Shown in pieces: positions 8,344 to 16,709 of a stretch of 35,364 bases of DNA. Source of the DNA: Planctomycetota bacterium (lineage in GTDB: Bacteria > Planctomycetota > Planctomycetia > Pirellulales > Pirellulaceae); the NCBI GenBank assembly GCA_963204965.1, contig CAUJKA010000078.1:1-35364 (forward strand), given 5' to 3'. Within the stretch, counting starts at the first letter, position 1, and the number at the start of each line of letters is the position of its first letter. Position numbers and translations under genes: made by a program. Under the pieces are notes generated by a model. It had not been told where the DNA came from, did no database searches, and saw only the letters and a list, made by a program, of their open reading frames with translations.

Positions 8344-8385
8344 GGTTAGCTGTTAGCGGTTAGCAGTTAGCAGTTAGCAGTTAGC
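8344..8385 (+). repeat. Six tandem GTTAGC heptamers directly after gyrB
   Basis: Six 7-bp units (GGTTAGC, TGTTAGC, GGTTAGC, then AGTTAGC three times) begin one base after the gyrB stop codon. Only the first base of each unit varies. Period 7 keeps no reading frame. Similar short heptamer tracts occur at 4833-4850 and 27963-27981. Confidence 0.85.
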
Positions 8386-8432
8386 TAAAACCAAGAATTT
8401 TTAGCGCAGAGACGCTAAGCCGCAATGGTTTT

Positions 8433-8582
8433 AGGGGCGAAGCCCTCTTCATTTACCTAGCCCAGCCTGCAGGCTGGGTTCGTGATTCGCGAGAAAACAA
8501 AGGGCCAACGGCCCTCAATCTACTCATGCTTCATCACCCAGCCCGATGGGCTGGGCTAGGTAAATTACTGGACCTTCGGTCC
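8433..8582. repeat. Cluster of palindromes with REPIN-like inverted pair (family C)
   Basis: Within 150 bp there are five hairpins: AGGGGC-GAA-GCCCT (8433-8446), CCCAGCCTGCAGGCTGGG (8461-8478), AGGGCC-AAC-GGCCCT (8501-8515), CCCAGCCC-GAT-GGGCTGGG (8537-8555) and GGACC-TTC-GGTCC (8570-8582). The second and fourth are also joined by a longer inverted repeat: ATTTACCTAGCCCAGCC at 8451-8467 is the perfect complement of 8549-8565. Two REP palindromes facing each other fit the REPIN definition. The surrounding gap from 8343 to 8672 contains no supported gene. Confidence 0.75.
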
Positions 8583-8672
8583 GAAACCCCAGAAACTTTG
8601 CAACAAAGAAACGGCGTCTACGCTTCCATGCGCCTTAGCGTTAAAAAATCTTGCTGCGTGAATGGGGCGGCG

Positions 8673-9550
8673 TTAGTTCAATTGCAGCCGTACTAGTCGA
8701 TAGCCTAAGAAACGAGTGATGGCAAGATGGAGAAAGGTTGTTAGTACAAAGGTGGCGTTGAGCAATACAAGCATGTCTAGGTCTTGTCTCGGCAACGACA
8801 TTTCAAAATCAAGCGACTGTCCACAGACAATAATCTCGCCTGCAAATGTCGCAGCCATGCTTAGGAGTGACAAGCCAATAACAACAGGCTCACTGCGGCT
8901 GGACAGGGTCAAAATCACGATAGGGATTGCAAGCACAAAGTTAAAGAGGCTGCACAACGGTACCACCGCTAATATCGCGAGAAACCCGTAGTCCGCTAAA
9001 ACCAGCTTCGCTAGAGCGAGAAGAATTGCGATGACCGCCGTTGCGAAGATGATCTCACCAATGCCGAAGTTAAATCGCTCGGAATACAATCCTCCCAACC
9101 GACTCAATCTTTCGATGTGAGCGAGAGTAATGCGTCGTAGTGCAATCATGGGAAGTAACAGAGCCAACGAGTAAATTGTGGCGGCAATCGCAAACGCGAC
9201 GATGTACTCGGCATTGGCCTCTCCCAGTAAGTACAAAAGAGTCGATTGAATTACAAAGCATGCGAACGCCAGTGGAATTGCCCAAGCTCGTTCGCCGGAG
9301 TTGCCGAAGGCCAGCCAAAGCGAGAGCAACGTGAAGTAGCTTGCGCAATCGCAAAGCCTCCCATCGCAGGGCTCCAAGGAGGTGAGAAACTCACTATCGC
9401 TTGAAGCAAGACTAGCGAGAGAAACCCTAGACCATGAGCCCCGATCAAACTCCACCTGGAAGATAAGTCGATTTTCGACTCAGTATCTGGCGGAGTTTGT
9501 TCACTCTGAGACTCAGAGCTAGCCTGAATGCTGTTCGTTGGATCGTTCAC
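8673..9550 (-). pseudogene. Frameshifted multi-pass membrane protein, paralogue of its upstream neighbour
   Basis: The frame starting at GTG 9550 gives a hydrophilic N terminus and a first membrane segment ending ..GGFAIAQ. The matching continuation (ASYFTLLSLWLAFG) is one frame away, and runs to 8673. The join near 9336-9345 aligns with SFGYFTVLACWTTFG in the neighbour at 9561-10511. Restoring one base gives about 292 residues, close to the neighbour's 316. Shared signatures include YSERFNFGIGEIIFATAVIA and the C-terminal LGYRLV. No slippery heptamer is evident, so a disrupting mutation or sequencing error is likelier than programmed frameshifting. The GTG start lies 11 bp after the upstream stop, suggesting a two-gene operon. 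Function is unknown. Confidence 0.65.
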
Positions 9551-9560
9551 GTCGAGCTGC

Positions 9561-10511
9561 TCAAGAAAAGACGGTCGATGAGTCAGTAGTGGATTCAGGT
9601 TGCTGCAATGACTCGCGTTTCCTCATGACCAATCGGTGGCCAAGCAAATAGGCGATGGTCAAATGCGAGGCTATCGCCAATACGAAGGGCAGGTCAAGAA
9701 GAAGGATTGGATAGACTGCTTCAGTCCTATTTCCACGCATTCCTCCGGGGTTCATGAAATCTGAATGAATGATTACCTCGGCGGGAATCGTAATCGCAAT
9801 CACCAAGACTGCACCGGCCATGGTGAGAATGCGACGGTGGCAAGTCAACGAAGCCAGAAATACAGGCCAGTAAAGAATGAAATGGAACAATCCTAGCAAA
9901 GTGAGGATCACAATGACTCGCTTGAAGTCACCAAGAGAATCGAGGTCTACTGATGTTGTCTTGCCAATGGCGATTAGCATAGCGACGACCCCGGTGGCCA
10001 ACAGTAATTCGCCGATACCGTAGCGCAGTCGTTCTGAATACGCCTCATCGGAATTGCTGCGATGATGGACACGGATCTTCGAAACCCATCTCAACACAAA
10101 GCTACTGAATAACATCAGAGCAAAAAAGGCTGCTGAGGCTACAGTGATAGCGACTAAGATTTCAAAATCAAAGCCAGGTCCACCGGCGAGGACAAACACG
10201 ACCGGTTGTATCACAACGACACAAAACAACAGGATCGCCACGAGCACAAACCGTCGAGTTGACTGTCCAAATGTCGTCCAACAAGCCAAGACTGTAAAGT
10301 AGCCAAAAGACAGACCAATCATGGCCAATGTTGGGCCGTCACCACGCGGCCTAATTCCTAAGCTGGCGGCCAAGATGAAGGAAAAAACGCAAACCACAAC
10401 AAACGCCACTGCATGCAGGCACAGCGTCTTCGCCCACTCAAACTGTGACTTTGAATTGATTGGCTCTTTAGTTTGTAGAACCAGACTATCGGAAAGTACG
10501 GGCGGTTCCAT
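9561..10511 (-). CDS. Multi-pass membrane protein of unknown function
   Basis: The 316-residue protein has about eight hydrophobic segments and hydrophilic ends. A cytoplasmic-looking segment YSERLRYGIGELLLATGVVA in the middle is followed by further membrane helices. This 'R-aromatic-x-hydrophobic-GE-LL-T-VVA' pattern recurs, in my recollection, in many planctomycete membrane proteins of unknown role. The C terminus is short, charged and Ser/Thr-rich. ATG 10511 has GAGAG upstream at moderate spacing. It is the first of a tandem paralogous pair; the second copy (8673-9550) starts 11 bp downstream and is frameshifted. No catalytic motif was seen, so no activity is proposed. Confidence 0.75.
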   Translation of the reverse strand: MEPPVLSDSLVLQTKEPINSKSQFEWAKTLCLHAVAFVVVCVFSFILAASLGIRPRGDGPTLAMIGLSFGYFTVLACWTTFGQSTRRFVLVAILLFCVVVIQPVVFVLAGGPGFDFEILVAITVASAAFFALMLFSSFVLRWVSKIRVHHRSNSDEAYSERLRYGIGELLLATGVVAMLIAIGKTTSVDLDSLGDFKRVIVILTLLGLFHFILYWPVFLASLTCHRRILTMAGAVLVIAITIPAEVIIHSDFMNPGGMRGNRTEAVYPILLLDLPFVLAIASHLTIAYLLGHRLVMRKRESLQQPESTTDSSTVFS

Positions 10512-10570
10512 GTCGCTCTCGCGGTTGCACTCAGAGACGGTCTAACAGTTTTGCTTGCCGACTACCAACG

Positions 10571-10593
10571 AAAAAGGCCGGGAAATCCCGGCC
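10571..10593 (-). terminator. Intrinsic terminator of the small basic protein gene
   Basis: On the minus strand a perfect 7-bp GC-rich stem GGCCGGG-ATTT-CCCGGCC is followed at once by TTTTT (plus-strand AAAAA at 10571-10575). It sits 40 bp past the stop of the 10633-10956 gene. It is the most orthodox Rho-independent terminator in the window. Confidence 0.85.
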
Positions 10594-10632
10594 TCGAAAA
10601 AAATAGCAGATAAATCAACTGGTGCCTACAGC

Positions 10633-10956
10633 TTAGGCTTCTACTTTAACAACTGCCTTGATCTTCTGAATGAAGTGCGGACCGCCTGTCGCTTCAGTTA
10701 GCTTGCTCGCTCGCTTTTTGGCCTCATCCTCTTGGTCAAATTCGAAAACAGCAACTCGCTTAAGATCTGGATTAAAGACTGCCCAGTAGACTCGCGTCCG
10801 TGTTTCTACCTTAGTGCGTCGCTTGGGCTTCGGAGCAACTGCATTTGCCGAGTCCGCTGTGACAACGGGTTTAGCCGCTTTCACCCGGCTAGTGGATTTG
10901 GCACCTGACCGAACTTTAATCGGTTTAGGCGCGGCCGCTGAGGAGTTAACAGCCAT
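10633..10956 (-). CDS. Small basic Lys/Ala-rich protein, conserved-looking C-terminal domain
   Basis: A 107-residue protein in two parts. Residues 1-55 are rich in Ala, Lys, Pro, Ser and Val, with no hydrophobic core, resembling histone-H1-like or otherwise disordered basic tails. Residues 56-107 form a compact domain (RVYWAVFNPDLKRVAVFEF, an acidic helix, then GGPHFIQKIKAVV). I believe similar small proteins are common in planctomycetes, but I do not know their function. ATG 10956 has GGAG at about 10 nt. The gene is monocistronic, with a strong terminator after it and a leader of roughly 240 nt before it if the TATAAT at 11204-11209 is its promoter. Nucleic-acid binding is possible from the charge only. 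Confidence 0.8.
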   Translation of the reverse strand: MAVNSSAAAPKPIKVRSGAKSTSRVKAAKPVVTADSANAVAPKPKRRTKVETRTRVYWAVFNPDLKRVAVFEFDQEDEAKKRASKLTEATGGPHFIQKIKAVVKVEA

Positions 10957-11086
10957 CTAGGATCTCCAATAGAAGTAAATAGGGAAAAGACACGGAGATA
11001 AACTTGCCAACAATGGAATCGCGCGAACGCTAGAGACTTGGAAAAGATCTTAAGGACAGGAAAGTAAAGTGGGGTCGAGTTCAGCT

Positions 11087-11175
11087 ACATTCGTTGGTGG
11101 GATTGGCTCTCTGTAAGAAGCTCATCGGCTCAACAGAGAGCGTTACGAATGTCGGAGTGCGTCGCGGACCCGCGA
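11087..11175 (-). promoter_or_regulatory. Structured leader or small RNA upstream of the basic protein gene
   Basis: ACATTCGT (11087-11094) pairs with ACGAATGT (11145-11152). Inside it GCTCTCTGT (11106-11114) pairs with ACAGAGAGC (11133-11141) around an 18-nt loop. A separate tight stem TCGCGG/CCGCGA follows at 11162-11175. The two nested stems with an asymmetric internal loop look like a folded RNA, transcribable on the minus strand from the nearby TATAAT. It may be a cis-regulatory leader or an independent small RNA; it matches no riboswitch or housekeeping RNA I recognise. Confidence 0.45.
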
Positions 11176-11203
11176 TCGTCGCTGAATCATTGAGGCAGGG
11201 CCT

Positions 11204-11209
11204 ATTATA
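11204..11209 (-). promoter_or_regulatory. Putative -10 box for the small basic protein transcript
   Basis: Consensus TATAAT on the minus strand. The nearest -35-like TTGACC (11221-11226) is only 11 bp away, too close for a standard sigma70 promoter, and the properly spaced hexamer is poor. The perfect -10 and the folded leader below it support a promoter. The rest of the gap to galM (11210-11538) shows no gene and no convincing plus-strand promoter. Confidence 0.35.
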
Positions 11210-11538
11210 GCGGTTTTTCCGGTCAATTCACAGAGCTTGCCTGAAGAATGTGAAATCATTTTGAGACGCCAAAAGAATTTCTTGACAAACTGGAATGGTT
11301 AAATCCACCTTGCCGTTTGAGCATAAATTGAGCATTGGAGAAGCTCGGAATCGTCGATTCTTCGCGCTTGAACTGCACTACCGCCCCCCTGCAGCGTTAT
11401 CGTCCTAAATGCTCGGTTGGCCTGTGGACGCTGAACTGGCTTTGAAATACCTTATCGTTTGTCGAAGATTTCTGACCCTTTACGGGCCTCGATCTACGAC
11501 AACACTTCTCAGTATTTTCACCCACCGAGGATTGCCTC

Positions 11539-12687
11539 ATGTTACGCACTCTGTTCATCACAGGACTGTTTATGGCCGCTTCCATGACCACGGCACAAGG
11601 AAATTCATTCGATCAACCCGCATCGTCGCCTTTCGGAAAAACCAAGAGCGGCGAAGCTGTCGAGCTTTACACACTGACCAACGGAAAGATCACTGCTAAG
11701 ATCGCCACTCTAGGCGCGACGTTGGTGCAACTGCATGTGCCCGACAAAGACGGCAAGCTTGCTGACGTGATCCTGGGCTGGGATGACGCAGCCGGTTATC
11801 AATCCGACGACAACCAATACTTCGGCTGCACTACAGGCCGAGTCTGCAATCGCATCGCCAAAGGCAAGTTCAAGCTCGACGGCAAAGAATACACTCTGGC
11901 CACGAACAACGATGTCAATCACTTGCACGGTGGCCTCGACAAGGCACTCTCCAAAGTCGTTTGGAAAGCCCGCCCCTATGCGAACGATAAAGGCCAGGGC
12001 GTTGAGTTCACCTATACCAGTCCTGACGGTGACGAAGGTTATCCAGGCAACCTGACCGTTAGCGTGACTTACTTCATCCCCACTGACAACAATGCCCTAC
12101 GCATCAACTATACCGCCACGACTGACAAAGCCACTCCAGTCAACCTGACCAATCACGCTTACTTCAACTTGGCCGGTGCAGGCAGTGGCACGATTCTCGA
12201 TCACAATTTGCGTATCAATGCTGATAGCTTCACAGCCGTTGATGATACGCTGATTCCGACAGGTGAAATCAAGAGCGTCGAAGGCACGCCGTTGGATTTC
12301 CGCAAGCCAGTTCGTATCGGCGAGCGAATTGATCAAGTCGATAAGACTTCAACTCAAGGCTATGACCACAACTATGTGCTCAACGCTCCCGAGGAAGGCA
12401 AGCCAATGCGACTGGCTGCTGTCTTGACGGACCCAGCTTCCAAGCGACAAATGCGAGTCATGACAACGGAACCGGCGGTCCAGTTATACACGGGCAACTT
12501 CCTCAAAGGACAAAAGGGTAAAGACGGAAAGACCTACGCTCATCGCAGCGCTTGCTGTCTTGAGACTCAGCACTATCCAGATTCCGTGAACCATCCCAAG
12601 TTTCCGACAACAATTCTGAAGCCAAGTGATAAGTTCACTTCGCAAACCGTATTCCAGTTCAGCATCGCTGGTGCTGCAAAGGAATAG
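11539..12687 (+). CDS. galM: Exported aldose 1-epimerase (mutarotase)
   Basis: Interconverts alpha and beta anomers of aldoses such as galactose and glucose. Residues 1-20 are a signal peptide (MLRTLFITGLFMAASMTTAQ), so the enzyme should act outside the cytoplasm. The mature part shows GRVCNRIAKGKF, NHLHGG with the first active-site His (H130), NLTNHAYFNL with the catalytic acid His (H206), and CLETQHYPDS with the catalytic base Glu (E342). All key residues are present and the length of 382 is normal for the exported form. ATG 11539 follows GAGGAT at good spacing. Exported mutarotases fit the polysaccharide-degrading lifestyle suggested by the sulfatase, though the genes are far apart. Confidence 0.92.
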   Translation: MLRTLFITGLFMAASMTTAQGNSFDQPASSPFGKTKSGEAVELYTLTNGKITAKIATLGATLVQLHVPDKDGKLADVILGWDDAAGYQSDDNQYFGCTTGRVCNRIAKGKFKLDGKEYTLATNNDVNHLHGGLDKALSKVVWKARPYANDKGQGVEFTYTSPDGDEGYPGNLTVSVTYFIPTDNNALRINYTATTDKATPVNLTNHAYFNLAGAGSGTILDHNLRINADSFTAVDDTLIPTGEIKSVEGTPLDFRKPVRIGERIDQVDKTSTQGYDHNYVLNAPEEGKPMRLAAVLTDPASKRQMRVMTTEPAVQLYTGNFLKGQKGKDGKTYAHRSACCLETQHYPDSVNHPKFPTTILKPSDKFTSQTVFQFSIAGAAKE

Positions 12688-12740
12688 CGTCCGTCACTCC
12701 AACGCTTTTCAGAAAAGCTAATCAAACAAAAGAGGTTTCC

Positions 12741-13070
12741 GTGAGTTTGCCGATCGAAATTGATGTTCAAACGGTCAAGTCGCTACTTGGAAGTGGCGAC
12801 TTTGTTCTGATCGACTGCCGCGAAACATCGGAATGGGAGACAGCTCGAATTGAAGGAGCTGTTCTGATGCCGATGAGCCAGTGGATGGAGAGCGTTGGCC
12901 AACTGGAAGCCTTCAAAGGCAAGCACGTCGCCGTGCATTGCCATCACGGTGGACGCAGCATGCGAGTAACATCGTGGCTGCGTCAAAACGGATTTCCTGA
13001 CGCGCAGAATGTTGCCGGAGGCATCGATGCGTGGTCCATGGAAATCGACAGTTCCGTGCCGCGATACTAA
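12741..13070 (+). CDS. Single-domain rhodanese-like sulfurtransferase
   Basis: A 109-residue protein covering one rhodanese domain: VLIDCRETSEWETARIEGA near the N terminus and the active-site loop HCHHGGRS with the persulfide-forming Cys at residue 67, then GFPDAQNVAGGIDAW. It has no signal peptide, so it is probably cytoplasmic. The start is GTG 12741 after AGAGG. Physiological donor and acceptor cannot be told from sequence; members of this group act as thiosulfate sulfurtransferases or sulfur carriers. It lies 53 bp after galM on the same strand and is followed by a REPIN-like hairpin that separates it from the convergent gene at 13209. Confidence 0.9.
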   Translation: MSLPIEIDVQTVKSLLGSGDFVLIDCRETSEWETARIEGAVLMPMSQWMESVGQLEAFKGKHVAVHCHHGGRSMRVTSWLRQNGFPDAQNVAGGIDAWSMEIDSSVPRY

Positions 13071-13103
13071 GCTAGGCGTCGCAATAGTTTAAGGCGATCA
13101 ACT

Positions 13104-13181
13104 GTTTAACGGCAAGCCGCAGGCGACTGAGTGTGACAGTCCATGATTGCGAGAGCAGTCGCCTTCGGCTTGCCGTTAAAC
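13104..13181. repeat. REPIN-like inverted repeat, family D, copy 1
   Basis: Two 26-nt arms (13104-13129 and 13156-13181) are inverted complements with one mismatch, starting GTTTAACGGCAAGCCG and separated by 26 nt. A second element with the same arms is at 21123-21235. It lies between the convergent rhodanese and LarA-like genes and may act incidentally as a bidirectional stem. Confidence 0.85.
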
Positions 13182-13208
13182 AAAATTACCTACGCCAACT
13201 ATACGTGG

Positions 13209-14471
13209 CTAGAACCTCGCAACAAGATCGCCGTTGGCATCAAACTGCAACGGCGATGGCGGCGCGATGATCTCAAGTTGCGAATTGTCTTTAGCCGCAT
13301 TGAAGAATGCTTCGCTGCATTCGACTTCATCCAAGCTCAACGTGTCGCGAATCCACATTGCGGTGAGCTGACTGGGCTGGATATAACCGGCCATATCACA
13401 GGCTATCTTTAAGGCCTCGCGATCATTGGGAAAGTCCAGCGGAATCGCTCCTGCGGAAACGTGACAGGCAGTGATGCAGTTATTGCGAGTCACTTCACGA
13501 TCGATGGCATCCACGACACGTCGATGGCACATCTGAGCTAAGCCTATTCCAGACGCGTTACCATGAGTCGCTTCGGTGAGCGACCGAACGTAGATGTGAT
13601 GCAAGTTGGGCTTATCGCCATTCACGGCGGCGATGTCGTTGTACTTGCGGCCAACAACGTTCGTGTCCATGCCTGTTCCGGAAATGTTCTTGCCCATTTG
13701 ATCGACAATCAGCAGTTCCGCGTGATCAAAAGGCAACTTCGGCATCCAGGCTTTGACCTGCGCTAACAGCGATGGCTCAACCGATTCAATCTCATTAGCC
13801 TTGACGGCAACCAGTGACGCAGTTTCTTCATAAGCATTCTCAAGAATGGCGAGACCAGCCAAAATCTTGCAACGCTGAACCACCGTTTGAGCGACGGAGC
13901 GAACGATCTGATCAAAGGAATAGTTGGAGATAACGCGGTGGTAGACTTCAGCACCTTGCTGCTTGCCAAGACCGATGAGCATCATCTTCATCAGGCCGCT
14001 TTCGATAGCTCCAGCAAACCTTGTGTGGGGCTTGATGCGATTGAGCACCAAGACTTGATCGGCCTGCGAAGCGACACGATCAAAGTAAACCGGGAAACCT
14101 TCAGCAGCTTGAGTTACTACGATGACATCCATCGACGATTCAATGGGACAGCCCATCAAGGCCTCGGTGACGCCAAGACTTTCCAAGACTCCCAATTGTC
14201 CGGCGGCCGTTCCACCACCGTGACTTCCCATCGCTGGTACCAGCTTGGGCTTGGCTCCACGCGCCTTAAAGAACTCTACGCAACTGCGAACAATTACAGG
14301 CAAGTTCGCGATGCCACGACTTCCAACAGTGATTGCCACGGTCTGGCCGGTGAGGTCTTGTTGAACCACAGAACTCAGTTGAGCAGCGATGGTAGCGGGA
14401 ATGTCCGTAACGACTGGACGAGGAAAGCTCTGACGGACGCGAAAGAACTTTGGAAGATGATCATTGCCCAT
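13209..14471 (-). CDS. LarA/DUF2088-like protein (lactate-racemase superfamily)
   Basis: About 420 residues. The N-terminal half carries VAITVGSRGI, PAMGSHGGGTAAGQ, NRIKPHTRF and GLMKMMLIGLGKQQGA, a pattern I associate with the DUF2088/LarA superfamily. LarA itself is a nickel-pincer lactate racemase, and homologues act on other 2-hydroxyacids, so the substrate is open. No larB, larC or larE maturation genes are in the window. Cytoplasmic, with no signal peptide. I choose ATG 14471, which overlaps the upstream HEAT/TPR gene by 11 bp and suggests translational coupling; an in-frame upstream start would lengthen the overlap. Its C terminus faces the family D repeat. Confidence 0.75.
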   Translation of the reverse strand: MGNDHLPKFFRVRQSFPRPVVTDIPATIAAQLSSVVQQDLTGQTVAITVGSRGIANLPVIVRSCVEFFKARGAKPKLVPAMGSHGGGTAAGQLGVLESLGVTEALMGCPIESSMDVIVVTQAAEGFPVYFDRVASQADQVLVLNRIKPHTRFAGAIESGLMKMMLIGLGKQQGAEVYHRVISNYSFDQIVRSVAQTVVQRCKILAGLAILENAYEETASLVAVKANEIESVEPSLLAQVKAWMPKLPFDHAELLIVDQMGKNISGTGMDTNVVGRKYNDIAAVNGDKPNLHHIYVRSLTEATHGNASGIGLAQMCHRRVVDAIDREVTRNNCITACHVSAGAIPLDFPNDREALKIACDMAGYIQPSQLTAMWIRDTLSLDEVECSEAFFNAAKDNSQLEIIAPPSPLQFDANGDLVARF

Positions 14472-16470
14472 TATCAGTTGATTTCTTTTTGCTTTTCTCG
14501 ATAGCCCGTTCAATCTCTGCAAGCTGGCCTTTCATCGAGAGGCTATTAGGCGATCCCGCGACCGCTTGCTTTTGATAATCCAGCGCCTCATCCAGTCGTC
14601 CCGCGGCTAGGCAGCAGCGAGCCATCGTGTCTAAGTAAGTGTGCATTTTGGGATCAAACTCCAGCGACCTTTGGCTGAGATAGATCGCCTCTTCGACGTT
14701 TGTCTCGCAACTGGCCAACAACCAGGCCAATTGATTGCAGTATTCGGCCAATCGTTGTGTGCTACTGAGCGCACCAACAGCTTGAGTAATCGTGTTCTCC
14801 GACTCGGCAACGTCGGATCGGTATTTGTCGACTAACTTGTTAAAGTGACCTCGGAACGCGGCCTTCTCCTCAGGTGACTTTGCAAGGCGATAGAGGGCGA
14901 TAATGATATCTGGATTGGCGTCCTGACTCTCGTCATTCTTTTCGCAAGCAATCATGAGCTCGGCGATAGCCTTGTCCCGATCTCCCTTTTCGCTGGCATC
15001 TAATGCTTGGTACCAATGATAACTGGCCAGCATGTACGAGAAGTCGTCCGCCAATGGCAGGTTGCGATCAGCTGGCGGCGGTTCGGAGACGATCTTATCC
15101 ATCGTTTCAACGGCCTTAGCGTACTGCTTACTGTCGCGATACAATTCGGCCAGCTCTAAACGAATTCCATTTTCGGACTTTGTCTCCAACTTGATCGCCT
15201 CGTCAAGTTCGGCAATTGCCCAGTCGAACTGTCCACGTTCCTTAAGTGCTCGCGATATGTTGACTCGTTGAATAGCTTGTATTTCTGGCACGCTATTCCT
15301 CGCCAATTGGTTCATCAAAGCCAATTTGGCAATGGGAACTTGGCGGGCCTGATCGGCAAACCCATTTGCTTCTTCTTCGTTGCCAAGTTTGCGATGGGCT
15401 TCAGCCATCAAATAGAGCAATTGCGAATTCTCGCGATCAAACAAACTCGCCTGTCGGGCCTTTTGCAATTGCAGTGCGGGCTGAGGATTGGCAACCGTTT
15501 CAGAATTATCAGACAGAGCATTGTTGAAAAGGTCGATTACTAGTTCGGGCAAATCTACAGAGAGTGCCCAGGTGCAATACTCATGAACCGCGTGAAGATT
15601 CTGTGTTGCCAGTTGAGTGCTCTTCTTAGCAACCGCTAAGGCTTGGTCGCGATCGTGATCGCGCCGAATCCAACCGACCAGCCATTCGTAAAATTGGAGT
15701 ACTTGCAACTTTTGTTGCATGAACGGTTGATCGCGACTGCCCTTGATCAAGTAGTTTGAGTTGCTGGTGTTCTTGAGATCTGCACCTAAGCGATCTGCAT
15801 AGTCCGTCCACACAGTTAGATCAAAGGCCACCGTTCCAATAGCCTGCTTTGAATATGTCTCCAGCCATTGGGTTGCAGGTCGATTGGCAGTGCCCAAAGT
15901 CAGCAGAATCGACTGAGCCAGCTTTTCACGACGCGGCGATTCGATACTGGTCAGCTTCTTCAATAGCTCCAGTGCAGCGGCTCGCGAACATAGCTCACTG
16001 TTTTCGAACTTAGCTATACGAGTTAGCGCCAACATGGCATCGTCGCTGGCGAGATTAGCGAGCTCCAGAAGTCGAGTCTGTCGATTGTTCAAATCCAGAG
16101 AACTGTAATCCTGAAGACGCGTCCGTACTTCATGCGAATCCGACTCGAGCCACCATGTTACATTTTGACTTCGCAACAAGTACTCGGCGCTTCGAGCAAT
16201 CTGAATGTTGGAGTGGTCCAGTGCGCCTCGCAACTGTTCGTAGGCAGGCAGTCCAATTCTGTCGAGCATTTGCTGCGCGTTCACGCGAACTCGAAAGTTC
16301 TCATGACCTAGTTGCTCAATCAGTCCCGCAATTTGAGCTTCCAAACTAGATCGACTGGCTGAAGGCGGCGAGTCATCGGCACGCAACCTATGAGGAGATG
16401 CCGTAATGGAAAGCAAACAAGCTAACACGATGGCTATTCGAGCGCAGGTGCTTCGTAATTCCGTAAGCAT
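14461..16470 (-). CDS. Exported HEAT/TPR-repeat protein
   Basis: 669 residues with a signal peptide at 1-31 (hydrophobic IAIVLACLLSITA), so probably periplasmic or membrane-associated. Residues 40-190 contain HEAT-like helical pairs (ENFRVRVNAQQMLDRIG, HSNIQIARSAEYLL). From about residue 340 tetratricopeptide repeats appear, for instance GQFDWAIAELDEAIKLE, KQYAKAVETMDKIV and GRLDEALDYQKQAVAGSP. These repeats mediate protein-protein contacts and no enzymatic motif is visible. Proteins of this build, named only by repeats, are common in planctomycetes. The stop overlaps the LarA-like gene, so the two probably share a transcript. ATG 16470 has no strong Shine-Dalgarno. Confidence 0.85.
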   Translation of the reverse strand: MLTELRSTCARIAIVLACLLSITASPHRLRADDSPPSASRSSLEAQIAGLIEQLGHENFRVRVNAQQMLDRIGLPAYEQLRGALDHSNIQIARSAEYLLRSQNVTWWLESDSHEVRTRLQDYSSLDLNNRQTRLLELANLASDDAMLALTRIAKFENSELCSRAAALELLKKLTSIESPRREKLAQSILLTLGTANRPATQWLETYSKQAIGTVAFDLTVWTDYADRLGADLKNTSNSNYLIKGSRDQPFMQQKLQVLQFYEWLVGWIRRDHDRDQALAVAKKSTQLATQNLHAVHEYCTWALSVDLPELVIDLFNNALSDNSETVANPQPALQLQKARQASLFDRENSQLLYLMAEAHRKLGNEEEANGFADQARQVPIAKLALMNQLARNSVPEIQAIQRVNISRALKERGQFDWAIAELDEAIKLETKSENGIRLELAELYRDSKQYAKAVETMDKIVSEPPPADRNLPLADDFSYMLASYHWYQALDASEKGDRDKAIAELMIACEKNDESQDANPDIIIALYRLAKSPEEKAAFRGHFNKLVDKYRSDVAESENTITQAVGALSSTQRLAEYCNQLAWLLASCETNVEEAIYLSQRSLEFDPKMHTYLDTMARCCLAAGRLDEALDYQKQAVAGSPNSLSMKGQLAEIERAIEKSKKKSTDNGQ

Positions 16471-16527
16471 GTCAGCATCCGATGATTCTGAGGAATCTCA
16501 AGTTCTTTTTAGTCGGGACGACACTCA

Positions 16528-16533
16528 ATTATA
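16528..16533 (-). promoter_or_regulatory. Putative -10 box for the HEAT/TPR gene
   Basis: Consensus TATAAT on the minus strand about 58 bp before the start at 16470; no matching -35 was found. The rest of the 16471-16709 gap contains only a weak CGTGCC/GGCACG inverted repeat (16590-16615). Confidence 0.3.
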
Positions 16534-16709
16534 CCCCAAACCGTGCTTTCAGGGCTATGTGAACCGGTAGTGAGTAAGTGTCCCCCTCTCGTGCCTGACT
16601 GGACATGAGGGCACGGATTTCACGGGGAAAACCAACCGCTGTTTTCGTTTTGTCCGTTTGCCTGACGCGATTCCGCCTATTTTTATGAGCGGGATACGAC
16701 CATTCTGCC

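Noticed and set aside
8344..8385. Regular repeats considered as a CRISPR array
   Set aside because: Units are 7 bp and contiguous with no spacers; no cas genes nearby.
9336..9345. Programmed -1 frameshift in the membrane protein gene
   Set aside because: No X-XXY-YYZ slippery heptamer at the join, and no stimulatory stem was obvious just after it.
11282..11287. TTGACA considered as a galM promoter -35
   Set aside because: No acceptable -10 hexamer at 16-18 bp, and it lies about 250 bp from the gene.
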